Shown here in pieces: positions 50,426 to 58,811 of a DNA stretch of 64,000 bases (its first letter is position 1; the number at the start of each line of letters is the position of its first letter). The DNA comes from Microcaldota archaeon. Lineage in GTDB: Archaea > Micrarchaeota > Micrarchaeia > Micrarchaeales > Micrarchaeaceae. The translations under genes were made by a program, and so were the position numbers. The notes beneath the pieces were generated by a model that worked only from the letters and a program-made list of their open reading frames with translations, was not told where the DNA came from and did no database searches. The stretch is taken from assembly GCA_028866775.1 (NCBI GenBank), contig JAGWHK010000001.1:338610-402609 (forward strand), in the 5' to 3' direction.

Positions 50426-52462
50426 TCAGCATCCGCACGAGCCACCCTCGGCTCCACTGCATCCGCAGGAATCGCCGCCTTTGGGCTCGGCGCCCTTGCC
50501 CCCGCATCCGCAGGAACCCTTCGCCTCCCCACTCTTCCCGCAGGCACATGAGGCAGACTCGGCCTCGAGCTCCATGGTCTTAGAGCCGCCGGCTGTGGCA
50601 TTGACCGTCTGGACCACGACAGCCTTGTGCTGTACGGGCGCCACAGTTGCAGGGTTTGAGAAGTTCTTGACCGGCTTCCCCCCATTTACGTTGAGCGAGA
50701 AGTAGTCGGTCATGTTGGCATAGTGCCTCAGGTATGGCTCTGACGCCTCAAGCTCCTTTACGTCCCTCCTGTACTTGTCTATCGGGTAGGTCCATCCCGG
50801 GTGGGTCTTCTGCCACTCGGAGCTCGGTATGCTGTACTGCTTCTGGGCCTTGTCCCTGTATACCTCTGGGAATACGTTGAAGGTGCAGAACGGCAGAACC
50901 TGTCCGTCAGGCATCGCGTAGTGTATGTCGCACTTCTCGACCCTGTGTATGTCGTAAGTGTATTCGTCCTGGAAGTGCATCATTCCGAGGAACAGGCTCT
51001 TCATCTGTATGTTACCCATCGTAGCGAAGTTGTGCTTCAGGAAGAGCGACATCAGCATCTTCGTGAAGTTGACCGTCTTCGGCTGCTTCTTCTTGTCTAT
51101 GAATTTGTTTATCCCAAGAAGCGCCTTCACCGCGATTGCCCTCCTCACTATCTTGGGCTTGCCGTCCATCTCGTTGACGGCCTTCTGCAGGTGCTCGATC
51201 AGTCCTTGCGCATCCACGAACTCGGTGATCGGGATTATCTTGTTGTCGCTGTCGAGGAATATGTAGCATCCAGCCCCGCATGCGAAGTGTATCGAGAGGT
51301 CGTACTTGAACTCCCCTGTCAGCGCCTCTATGAACTTGTTTATCCCGCCGACGTATGGGACAGAGAACCAGTGCTCCTTCCTTATTACACCGTTTGTTTG
51401 CTCCTCTATGAGCTTTATTGCACCTGGTATTGAGATCCTCTGCTTCTCCCTCAACCTTGCGGGCATCCTCCCCACAAGCGAAACCGGCTGGAAGTTGACC
51501 GCCCTGACAACATCGATGTTGTTGAGGGCGAAATTTATCATTGCGCCAAGCTCGTGGTCATTTATCGTCCTTATCACTGTTGGTACCAGAACAACGCTTC
51601 CCTTGGCCTTCCTTATTGCGTCAAGCGTGAGCGGGGCCTCCCAGTGGTTCTTCGGGTTGGCCTTCTTTGACACTCCGTCGAAGCTCATGTAGAGAGTGCT
51701 TACGCCGGCGTGCTTGAGCTGATATGCCATGTCTGGATTGAGCCCTATGTTTATGCCGGTGGTGTTGAGCTGTATCTGGTCGAAGCCAGTCTCCTTTGCC
51801 ATCTTTACCACTTCGACTATGTTGGGGTGCATCGTGGGTTCACCCCCAGTTATCTGGATTGCGTTTGCGGCGATCGGCTTCTGGCCCCTCAGGTTGACAA
51901 ATATCTTCCTTATCTCGGCAAGGCTCGGCTCGTATATCGGCTCGCCCTCCTTAGCGTAGAAGAAGCAGTACCAGCATGAGAGGTGGCACCTGTTTGTTAT
52001 TACTACGTTAGCGAGACCTGTGTGGGACTTGTGCCTCTCGCACATTCCACAGTCGAATGGGCAGTTTGCCCCCTTTGTCTCGGTTATGTAGTTGGGGTTC
52101 TCGAATCCCCTTCCGAAGTAGTTGTACCTGCGCATCTTCATGTACATGTCGTAGTCCTCCCAGTACTTCTCTATGGTCCATTGGTGCTCCGGGCAGAACT
52201 TCCTTATCATTACGTTGTCCCCGTCCTTGTAAAGGATGCCGTTTATGATCAGCTTGCACTCTGGGCAGACGGTCATGGTCTTCTCTATGACTGGCATCGC
52301 CTCTATCTCCTCCATGGTCCTGTGGTAGGGTGCTGTAATTGGATCGTTCACTCCTGGTGCATCCACCTTCATCTCTGGCCTCTTGGAGTTAATCTCCTCG
52401 ATCACAACGGTAGCGCCCGCTACCTTTGAAGTGTCATCTCTGTGTTGTGGGCTATTTGGCAT
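50426..52462 (-). CDS. tes: Tes-family radical SAM enzyme (tetraether lipid synthase-like) with Cys-rich tail
   Basis: A 678-residue protein. Residues 66-90 have CPEC...FCPEHQ, followed by a CPFDCGMCERHKSHT auxiliary cluster motif (about 134-148) and the radical SAM CHLSCWYC (CX3CX2C, about 159-166). Then come ITGGEP and a TIM-barrel body. This order matches the MJ0619/Tes family, which joins lipid tails to form GDGT tetraethers. Further Cys occur at HFACGAGCYIF and LPFCTFN. The last 45 residues hold four CxC pairs in a Gly/Ser-rich tail, unusual for the family. ATG at 52462 is preferred to GTG at 52471; the TATA CTTTAAATAG lies near 52492. Lipid substrate is inferred from family. Confidence 0.88.
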   Translation of the reverse strand: MPNSPQHRDDTSKVAGATVVIEEINSKRPEMKVDAPGVNDPITAPYHRTMEEIEAMPVIEKTMTVCPECKLIINGILYKDGDNVMIRKFCPEHQWTIEKYWEDYDMYMKMRRYNYFGRGFENPNYITETKGANCPFDCGMCERHKSHTGLANVVITNRCHLSCWYCFFYAKEGEPIYEPSLAEIRKIFVNLRGQKPIAANAIQITGGEPTMHPNIVEVVKMAKETGFDQIQLNTTGINIGLNPDMAYQLKHAGVSTLYMSFDGVSKKANPKNHWEAPLTLDAIRKAKGSVVLVPTVIRTINDHELGAMINFALNNIDVVRAVNFQPVSLVGRMPARLREKQRISIPGAIKLIEEQTNGVIRKEHWFSVPYVGGINKFIEALTGEFKYDLSIHFACGAGCYIFLDSDNKIIPITEFVDAQGLIEHLQKAVNEMDGKPKIVRRAIAVKALLGINKFIDKKKQPKTVNFTKMLMSLFLKHNFATMGNIQMKSLFLGMMHFQDEYTYDIHRVEKCDIHYAMPDGQVLPFCTFNVFPEVYRDKAQKQYSIPSSEWQKTHPGWTYPIDKYRRDVKELEASEPYLRHYANMTDYFSLNVNGGKPVKNFSNPATVAPVQHKAVVVQTVNATAGGSKTMELEAESASCACGKSGEAKGSCGCGGKGAEPKGGDSCGCSGAEGGSCGC

Positions 52463-52511
52463 ACTAACCACGGTAATACCCTTCCAGGAAGCTATTTAAA
52501 GGTTGCACCGC

Positions 52512-52865
52512 TCAGGATTTACTTTTTTTCAATAATTGCAGCTCCCTTGTCGAGAGTAGATTGCGTATAAGTTCGGGGTCGGACGAGGCCCTTTCTATGG
52601 CCCTCAAAACAGAGACTTTTTCAGAGCCAGAGGCGGCCATTTCAGCTATGCCGAGCTCCAGCCCGTTGCTGTGGATGTAGCCCGCCACCTTCGAGACCCC
52701 ATCGGATTTGCGGGACTTGAGGTACTTGCTCACCGAGGCCTGCTTGACCCCAACCATGCTGGCCGCCTTTGACTGTGTTATCCCATAGTCCAGGACAAGC
52801 TTTTTGGCAACGGCGACCCTGAAGGCTGGTATTATGAGCTTGCTAGCGGCCTCGCAGTCCAGCAT
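52512..52865 (-). CDS. COG2522-like HTH transcription regulator
   Basis: A 117-residue DNA-binding protein. LDCEAASKLIIPAFRVAVAKKLVLDYGITQSKAASMVGVKQASVSKYLKS matches the archaeal HTH group beginning with a Cys-Glu and IPAFR helix and an XRE-like HTH. The C-terminal half is helical. ATG at 52865 overlaps the upstream stop region (TAAGATG). It sits between the RpiB-like gene and the Tes-type gene on the same strand and is a candidate regulator of that operon. Confidence 0.85.
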   Translation of the reverse strand: MLDCEAASKLIIPAFRVAVAKKLVLDYGITQSKAASMVGVKQASVSKYLKSRKSDGVSKVAGYIHSNGLELGIAEMAASGSEKVSVLRAIERASSDPELIRNLLSTRELQLLKKSKS

Positions 52866-52866
52866 C

Positions 52867-53448
52867 TTATTCCTCTATCCCGAAGATGTCCTTTATGCGG
52901 CCGCCAAGCCCGCTGCCGGCGCTGCGGTGCGGCTCGTCTTCCTGGTCGTCCTCCTGCTGTTTCCTCTGGACCCTCTTTTCTGGCTTTTCCCTGGGCTCGG
53001 GTTCCCTTTCGGCTTTGGCTGGCTTCTCCCTTGGCAGTATCGCATTGGTCACCGACTTGAATAGCCCTGGTCCCGCGGGAGTCGCTATCGCATTGTCTGG
53101 CAGTGGGGAAGCGGGTTTTCCACCCCCGAGCACAGAAAAGTCCAGCCTCTCAAGCGAGTCCGGCTCCATTATGAACATGTTGACAGCCTCCGCGGCCGCG
53201 GACTTGAGCGATTTTTGGTTGTAGCATACGGCCGCCCTTATCTTCGGGTCCCTGTTCGCTTGGACAGAGGATCTTATCGGGTCTTCGGATATCATCATTG
53301 CGCAGTCCACGCTCTTGCCTATCATCCCAGCTATGTCCCTCGGTTCCTCCTCGCCCTTGCCTATTAGTGCTGTGACACCGCTGCCGTTGAGCCGGTTCGC
53401 CAGCTCTATGCAGTCGTCCCTGCTGCCCCCGAAGACGTATATCCGCAT
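52867..53448 (-). CDS. RpiB/LacA-like fold protein without catalytic motif
   Basis: A 193-residue protein. Residues 1-100 resemble the RpiB/LacAB fold: VDCAMMISEDPIRSSVQANRDPKIRAAVCYNQKSL lines up with the GILICGTGIGMSIAANK-x-GIRAA region, but the catalytic Cys-Gly-Thr is replaced by SEDP. Residues 125-175 are Pro/Glu/Lys-rich and disordered, and the C terminus is a short amphipathic helix (LGGRIKDIFGIEE). It is probably not an isomerase. It heads the operon that contains the HTH regulator and Tes-type enzyme, divergent from S26e. Confidence 0.65.
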   Translation of the reverse strand: MRIYVFGGSRDDCIELANRLNGSGVTALIGKGEEEPRDIAGMIGKSVDCAMMISEDPIRSSVQANRDPKIRAAVCYNQKSLKSAAAEAVNMFIMEPDSLERLDFSVLGGGKPASPLPDNAIATPAGPGLFKSVTNAILPREKPAKAEREPEPREKPEKRVQRKQQEDDQEDEPHRSAGSGLGGRIKDIFGIEE

Positions 53449-53520
53449 ATATGCCCCGATTATTGATACCCCGTGAAGGATTAATAATCTTCCCGTCGCT
53501 AATTATGGTAAGGTGCTATA

Positions 53521-53757
53521 GTGAGAGGTACAGAAACATTAGTAAGTTGCGACTCGTGCGGAAGAAGGGTGCCAAGGAACAAGGCAATTGTCTTCGAGAA
53601 GCCGGTAAGCTACAACACAGAGCTGAAGACGGCCCAGGACGTCAGGTTCTTCGAGAGGAGGAAGATGACCTACTGTATAAGCTGCGCGAAGCATAGGGGA
53701 ATATTCGAAAAGTTGAAGAGGCAGTCGATAGAGAGGTCCAAGAGAGGCTTCAGATGA
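53521..53757 (+). CDS. rps26e: ribosomal protein S26e
   Basis: A 78-residue zinc-ribbon protein. VSCDSCGRRVPRNKAIVFEKP and MTYCISCAKHRGIFEK give the CxxC...CxxC zinc site and the VP+DKAI and YCxSCAxH signatures of S26e. The GTG start at 53521 follows AAGGTGCTATA, and TTAATAAT is about 35 bases upstream. S26e is patchy in archaea (known in crenarchaeal and related groups), so it is a useful lineage marker. The next gene starts 4 bases after its stop. Confidence 0.88.
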   Translation: MRGTETLVSCDSCGRRVPRNKAIVFEKPVSYNTELKTAQDVRFFERRKMTYCISCAKHRGIFEKLKRQSIERSKRGFR

Positions 53758-53761
53758 TCCT

Positions 53762-54718
53762 ATGGCCTCCGACTCCGATCTTTTGATCTTCAAAATGCGT
53801 GGAGTCGAACAGGTCGAGAAAAAGGAGGAGGACCAGCCCCAGGCGGCGTCCCAGCCTGCCGCAGCAGAGGAACGGCCTAGGAGGATGGAAAGGGAGTTAA
53901 GGCCAGTCACACCCAGGCCACTGCCACCAAAGAGCACAGGGGCTCCAGAGCCCTCTTCCATATACTACAGGGAGGAAGGGGACTATCCAGATCCCATAAA
54001 GTTCTACAAGGAGGCGATAGCCCAGAATGCCTCTTCCCAGACCGCGCCACTTCAGGAGGCTCCAAGGAGCAAGGCCGAAAGCAGGGAAAAGGCCAAGGGC
54101 ATGTTCTGCAGCGTCCACCAGTTCAGGCATGCCTATGCCATATGCGCCTACTGCCACAGGCCGTTCTGCTACGAGGACTTGGTCGATTACCAGAAGGACT
54201 ACTACTGTGTCCAGGATGTTGACAGGGTTACGAGCCGCTACACAGAGCGCCTGGCCAATGAGTACAGCATATCGAACCTCATGGCCTCGTTCATACTGAT
54301 AGGTGGATTCCTGCTTTACCTTTATTATTCCAACGGCATGCTCGGCTACGTAATCAGCTACGTGGCGCAGAACCCATTGGTGGTAATACATGGGGTAAGT
54401 CTTGGATTGGGGCTGGTGATTGGGACCCTTATGATCATGCTGTTCAGCTTGATTGGCGCGTTGTACATACTTGTTGGATCAACGAGGGCCAGGATAGCGG
54501 TCGCGGCCCTCAGCGCGGCCGCGGTGGCTGTCATGCTGTTCACGTACCAGTACATAAGCAGCGGAGCGATCTATCTGCTGATAATAGCTGCGTTCGAGTT
54601 CGCCGCATTCTTGGCGATAATCCATTCGGCAGCCTCAGGGGCGCTTTCTGAGTACAACCAGGCTCCGGAGAGGGGCACGGACTACAAGATCGCTTATGGA
54701 TTCAACGCAAGGTTCTGA
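53762..54718 (+). CDS. B-box-like zinc finger membrane protein
   Basis: A 318-residue protein. Residues 1-110 are disordered and Pro/Glu-rich. Residues 115-145 contain a B-box-like zinc site (FCSVHQFRHAYAICAYCHRPFCYEDLVDYQKDYYC). Four or so membrane helices fill about 175-300. It is not a named family to me; similar zinc-finger-plus-helices proteins are common in archaea. It follows S26e by 4 bases and abuts the convergent MinD/Mrp gene. Confidence 0.75.
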   Translation: MASDSDLLIFKMRGVEQVEKKEEDQPQAASQPAAAEERPRRMERELRPVTPRPLPPKSTGAPEPSSIYYREEGDYPDPIKFYKEAIAQNASSQTAPLQEAPRSKAESREKAKGMFCSVHQFRHAYAICAYCHRPFCYEDLVDYQKDYYCVQDVDRVTSRYTERLANEYSISNLMASFILIGGFLLYLYYSNGMLGYVISYVAQNPLVVIHGVSLGLGLVIGTLMIMLFSLIGALYILVGSTRARIAVAALSAAAVAVMLFTYQYISSGAIYLLIIAAFEFAAFLAIIHSAASGALSEYNQAPERGTDYKIAYGFNARF

Positions 54719-55507
54719 TCAGGAAACCAGTTTCCTTGCGATTTCCTCGAACTCCTTCCTTATCTTTTCGCTGTGCAGCACAGGAACCTTTCCGGAGTCG
54801 CTGAGCCTGTTGAAGTTGTCGTCAAGGGAAACAGTGCCCAGCAAATCAGTACCAAGAACACCGAGCAGCTCATTCGTATTCGAGCTTGGGGCCCCTCCCG
54901 ACATGTTTTCAACAACTCCAAGAAGGGACACATTTAGCTTCCTGGCCATCAAGCCGGACCTCCCCGAGTTGACAGATGCTATCTTCTGCGGTGTTGTCAC
55001 TATAACGAACCCATCCATATGGAGGAGCTGCATGATTGTGAGTGGCGCGTCACTGGTTCCGGGGGAAAGGTCTATTATGAGGTAGTCCAGCTCGCCCCAG
55101 TCTATCCCCTCAAACATCTCGCCGAGCATCTTAGTTATCATGGGGCCGCGCCATATTATCGGCTTACTGGCCTCGTCGATCAGCATGGCGGTGGAGGCAA
55201 CCCTGACTCCTTCCTTCACAACTGGCTTGAATGGGACTGAGGAGGTGTCTATCCTCTCCTCGATTCCAAGGAACATGGGAAGGTTCGGGCAGTCTATGTC
55301 AGCATCGAGAAGGCCGACCGATTTTCCCATCTTTGAGAGCGTATATGCGAGGTTCACCGCCACTGTGGTTTTCCCCACCCCGCCCTTGGCGCTGTACACA
55401 CCTATCTTATGCTTTATCCGCGCAAGTTTGTCCCTGAGGCGCGCCCTCTGCTGTATCACGCCTGCAAATGAAGGATGCATACCTTTTGATGAATCCTGTT
55501 CCCCCAT
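54719..55507 (-). CDS. MinD/Mrp-like P-loop ATPase without CxxC
   Basis: A 262-residue deviant Walker ATPase. KGGVGKTTVAVNLAYTLSKMGKSVGLLDADIDCPNLPMFLG and DYLIIDLSPGTSDAPLTIMQL mark the Mrp/NBP35/ApbC group. In Fe-S carriers of this group VVENMS is followed by a CPxC motif; here the text is VVENMSGGAPSSNTN with no Cys. It may still move or regulate another protein but is unlikely to bind a bridging Fe-S cluster there. It lies 8 bases downstream of the HD gene on the same strand. Confidence 0.87.
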   Translation of the reverse strand: MGEQDSSKGMHPSFAGVIQQRARLRDKLARIKHKIGVYSAKGGVGKTTVAVNLAYTLSKMGKSVGLLDADIDCPNLPMFLGIEERIDTSSVPFKPVVKEGVRVASTAMLIDEASKPIIWRGPMITKMLGEMFEGIDWGELDYLIIDLSPGTSDAPLTIMQLLHMDGFVIVTTPQKIASVNSGRSGLMARKLNVSLLGVVENMSGGAPSSNTNELLGVLGTDLLGTVSLDDNFNRLSDSGKVPVLHSEKIRKEFEEIARKLVS

Positions 55508-55515
55508 AATGCGCC

Positions 55516-56529
55516 TCAGGTTTTATTCCTAATTTTGTTCCGATTTTCAGAGGTTTCCAATGTTATCGTGATACCGTTCTTGTTTAGTTTCCTGCTTTCT
55601 TCTATAAGCCTCAAATATGCCGCATCGTTTTCGCTGAGCTTCTTTACAGAACCTCCTTCTATGTATTCCGGGTCCACATACCTGAATTTCTTGTACACTG
55701 TTTCCTTAATGCCTGATGTAACGTTTGGAAGAGTTCCCTTATAGGACAAAAGCCTCAATCCTTCTGCCACCGCACCATTGCCACTTGTCTTTAATTTATT
55801 GATAACATGCTGATCATCAACCTTTACATCATCTAGCGTGATTACGTGCTCACTCAAAGCTGTTTTCAGTAGGCGCGCCAATATGTAATATTGTGTAACT
55901 GCTTCTGTGCTGCCCCAATGCCCATTTTGTAATTCCATATAATTGGTTCCAAAGGTTGTTGCCGCCCTCTTAGAAGAGAAAACGATACTGCCATTGAAAA
56001 CAGTGAGATTTCCGGCGCATTCTTTTGATGCGGAACGCTTCCCAAGGTAATAAAACTCCTTTAATGCGTAATCGACCCTATCAGCGCATAGCGACGGCGC
56101 CTCGGTTTCCAAAAGTCCATAACGCTTAATGTCTGTTATTTTGCTGAACTCCAATCCATACCGCTCAAGTATCATTGGTACTCTTGTTTTGGCAAGCATT
56201 TTACCATGGTTTAGGTCCTGCATGTCTTCGTTTCCTTTCATTCCATCTGCCAAGACCCAGTCCATGGTATGGGAAAATGCTGTGTGCGATGCATCATGCA
56301 GGAGTCCTGCTGCCTGTTCCTCAATTCCGGCCCCTAGTTTTCTAAGGAGTAGCATTACGCCGATAGAATGTTCATATCGGCTGAAGTTTATGAAGGGGTA
56401 ATACTCCTTTGGTACTCCCATTTGGTCTATCTTCTTCAGCCTTTCAATTTCCTTTGAGTGTATTAGCTCTTCGAGCAGAGGCTCTCCAATCGTGAAGCTG
56501 CCGTAGTTTACATCATTTAAAGAGAGCAT
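55516..56529 (-). CDS. HD-domain phosphohydrolase (SAMHD1/COG1078-like)
   Basis: A 337-residue HD-superfamily enzyme. Metal ligands are visible: His in NFSRYEHSIGVMLLL, the His-Asp pair in GLLHDASHTAFSH, and Asp in SLCADRVDYAL. The order matches dNTP triphosphohydrolase-like and SAMHD1-like proteins of COG1078. Whether dNTP, RNA or another nucleotide is the substrate cannot be told. The gene is more AT-rich than its neighbours. TAATAAA near 56556 is the TATA candidate. Confidence 0.88.
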   Translation of the reverse strand: MLSLNDVNYGSFTIGEPLLEELIHSKEIERLKKIDQMGVPKEYYPFINFSRYEHSIGVMLLLRKLGAGIEEQAAGLLHDASHTAFSHTMDWVLADGMKGNEDMQDLNHGKMLAKTRVPMILERYGLEFSKITDIKRYGLLETEAPSLCADRVDYALKEFYYLGKRSASKECAGNLTVFNGSIVFSSKRAATTFGTNYMELQNGHWGSTEAVTQYYILARLLKTALSEHVITLDDVKVDDQHVINKLKTSGNGAVAEGLRLLSYKGTLPNVTSGIKETVYKKFRYVDPEYIEGGSVKKLSENDAAYLRLIEESRKLNKNGITITLETSENRNKIRNKT

Positions 56530-56672
56530 CTTTACCCCATTATATTGGTTGGTATGGAATTTATTAGGCTTTTCTCATGAAACACGGCTTTGCGCTCCCA
56601 AGTTCCGGTATTGGGGTATTATGCTAAATAACTTTCTAATCATAAAACTTGTGCTAATCATCGGTGCAGTAA

Positions 56673-57029
56673 ATGAAAATAAGTGAACTAAAGGTTGGAG
56701 CGAGCAACGTTACTGTTCAGGGTAAGGTTACTCAGAAGGACAACCCAAGAGAGGTTGTGACCAAGTATGGGAAGAGACTCAGTGTTGCAAACATACAGAT
56801 CCAGGACGACAGCGGCTCTATAGCTATGTCTCTCTGGGGCAACGACATAAACAACGTTGATGTTGGAGACACGATAGAGATCGAGAACGGGTACGTGAAC
56901 GAGTTCAGGGGCACACCCCAGCTCGCGAGCGGAAAGTTCGGCAAGATAAAGGTTGTTGAGAAGGGAAGCGGAGGAGGCTCGGCATCAAGTGAGGACGAGG
57001 CGGCCGACTTCAGCGACGAGGAGGCATAA
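56673..57029 (+). CDS. single-OB-fold ssDNA-binding protein
   Basis: A 118-residue SSB/RPA-like protein. The OB fold (about 1-92) begins with KISELKVGASNVTVQGKVTQK, then VANIQIQDDSGSIAMSLWGND and VGDTIEIENGYVNEFRGTPQLA, as in crenarchaeal SSB. An acidic tail (SSEDEAADFSDEEA) follows a Gly linker, typical of tails that recruit partner proteins. CGGTGCAGTAA precedes the ATG. Confidence 0.92.
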   Translation: MKISELKVGASNVTVQGKVTQKDNPREVVTKYGKRLSVANIQIQDDSGSIAMSLWGNDINNVDVGDTIEIENGYVNEFRGTPQLASGKFGKIKVVEKGSGGGSASSEDEAADFSDEEA

Positions 57030-57035
57030 GCCTCT

Positions 57036-57731
57036 TCATTTTCTTCTCTCTTTTTCTTCTTCCACAATACGCAGGTTGGTGGCATAGGCGTCCACCAGGA
57101 TCTGGCGCCCTCTTCCGGGGTATGTGTCATCATAATGATGCAGCGCGTAGTGCAGTGCAGAATTTGCTTTCAAATTGAAGCGTTCTAGTGTAATGATCAC
57201 AGCCTTTTCCGTAGTGGCTTTTGGATTGATTAAGACCGATTCTTTTAGTGCCTTGAGCCTTCCCAACTCGTCAAAAAATGAGAAGGTGGAGAGTATGGCT
57301 GTTAATTCCCTTTCATTCCAGGAGGAACGTTCATGGCCCGCGGAGTTGTTGATTTGCATATGTAGGTAGTGGCCGGTCTCGTGAACGCAGGTATTTTCAG
57401 CCTCGACTATCCCGTTTAGTTTTTCGTAATTGAGTGTGAGTATCAGACTTCTATCGGATTTTTGGCTTATTGTCCCTACAGGCCCAAAGGTGAAGACTAA
57501 AGGCAGGGGTTCTGGCTTCACCACCCTAAAGATCGGTGCCAACATTTCGATGGCTTCTTCGTGCAACGATTCCATCCTTCGTTTAAGGCCTTCTTTGTCC
57601 CATACTCGCTTACCGTTCAAGAAACCGAGGTCAAACCTGCGCAGGTATGTAGTGCTTGCAAATTTGGAATCGTCGAATAGGGTGGGTTGGACCAAATTTC
57701 TGGACCCATTGTGGGTTTGCGAGTTTAACAC
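57036..57731 (-). CDS. putative HExxH zinc metallopeptidase
   Basis: A 231-residue protein. CVHETGHYLHMQIN supplies the HExxH zinc motif, and a Glu in SSWNERELTAIL some 20 residues later could be the third ligand (gluzincin-like). No signal peptide or membrane helix is seen. The GTG start at 57731 is about 25 bases from AATATTATAAAAA, so the message is probably leaderless. I do not recognise a named peptidase family. The gene is AT-richer than its neighbours. Confidence 0.72.
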   Translation of the reverse strand: MLNSQTHNGSRNLVQPTLFDDSKFASTTYLRRFDLGFLNGKRVWDKEGLKRRMESLHEEAIEMLAPIFRVVKPEPLPLVFTFGPVGTISQKSDRSLILTLNYEKLNGIVEAENTCVHETGHYLHMQINNSAGHERSSWNERELTAILSTFSFFDELGRLKALKESVLINPKATTEKAVIITLERFNLKANSALHYALHHYDDTYPGRGRQILVDAYATNLRIVEEEKERRK

Positions 57732-57756
57732 AACGGGCTTGGGGTTTTTATAATAT

Positions 57757-58803
57757 TTATTGCTTGCTTTTGGGATGGTGCCTCTCTTTCTTTTCGTCGT
57801 TCCAATACCTAAGCGTATATACGAAGAATATCATCCCTATTATTACGCTGAACCAGAGGGTCGAGAGCCTTGTCATTATGGTTATCGCAGAGCTCAGGGC
57901 CGCGTTTATGTTGAGTGTCGAGCCCAGGAGAAGAACCATTGTGCCATCTGTGACGCCTACGCTTCCAGGAAGGGTCGACACCATCCCGAATATCTGCGCC
58001 ACAGAGTAGATGAACACGGATTGGGCTGCAAATGCCTTCACGCTTATAGCTACCGCTGAGAAATAGAGCGCCATCGAGTCCATTATCTCTGCAGGTATGG
58101 TGTAGAATAGTGCCACTACGTAGACCTTCTTGTTGTTTAGCAGGTTCTGCGAGCTGTAGTAATCGTTTATGTTGGAGCTGAACCGGTTCATGGCATTCCT
58201 TAGGAATGAGGATTTCCTGAGGAGCTTGTAAGCCCCCTCGTGCAGCAGAAAGACGAACGATATCGAGAGGAGTATGACAAACACAACCACATACCAGAAG
58301 AACTGGTGGAATACGAATGACGTGACAAGGGCGAGTATCGCGAACCCCACGAAGTCAGAGAAGATGTCGATTGTTATTATAGGGGCCACCTTCATGAACT
58401 TTGAGTGGGCCACCCTGTTGATCGTGTAGCCTGCCACTATGCGGCCAACCCTGCCAGGGGTTATGTCCATGGAATAGAGGGACATGTAGGCGGCAAAGCT
58501 CTTCTTGAACGGTATCTTTATCTTGAGGGTCTTGAGGCAGTAACTCCATCTTCCGAACCTGGTCAGCATTCCAGCAAAGACGAGGACAAAGGCGGCAGCG
58601 AAAAGGTACGCGTTGGCCCCCTCTATCGTGCTGACGACCTTGGAGAGGCCACCGAACAGCGCAACCGCGATGAAAACAGCAACGCTGGCGACCATTGTGA
58701 TTATTATCAGGTGCTTGAACCTGCTGATTGCATTGATGTACTCTGATTTTTTCATTTCCTTGTCATCAGGGTTCTGCGCTGCTATGATGTTCTTTTGCGG
58801 CAT
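57757..58803 (-). CDS. UPF0104/AglD-type lysylphosphatidylglycerol synthase-like membrane protein
   Basis: A 348-residue protein with about eight membrane helices. Hallmarks are SMDITPGRVGRIVAGY and TLPGSVGVTDGTMVLLLG, the two glycine-rich re-entrant motifs of the LPG_synthase_TM/UPF0104 family. Relatives in archaea (for example AglD C-termini) are linked with glycan-lipid flipping. It lies 8 bases downstream of the glycosyltransferase gene on the same strand, so a role in surface glycan export is likely. Confidence 0.9.
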   Translation of the reverse strand: MPQKNIIAAQNPDDKEMKKSEYINAISRFKHLIIITMVASVAVFIAVALFGGLSKVVSTIEGANAYLFAAAFVLVFAGMLTRFGRWSYCLKTLKIKIPFKKSFAAYMSLYSMDITPGRVGRIVAGYTINRVAHSKFMKVAPIITIDIFSDFVGFAILALVTSFVFHQFFWYVVVFVILLSISFVFLLHEGAYKLLRKSSFLRNAMNRFSSNINDYYSSQNLLNNKKVYVVALFYTIPAEIMDSMALYFSAVAISVKAFAAQSVFIYSVAQIFGMVSTLPGSVGVTDGTMVLLLGSTLNINAALSSAITIMTRLSTLWFSVIIGMIFFVYTLRYWNDEKKERHHPKSKQ

Positions 58804-58811
58804 AGAATCCT

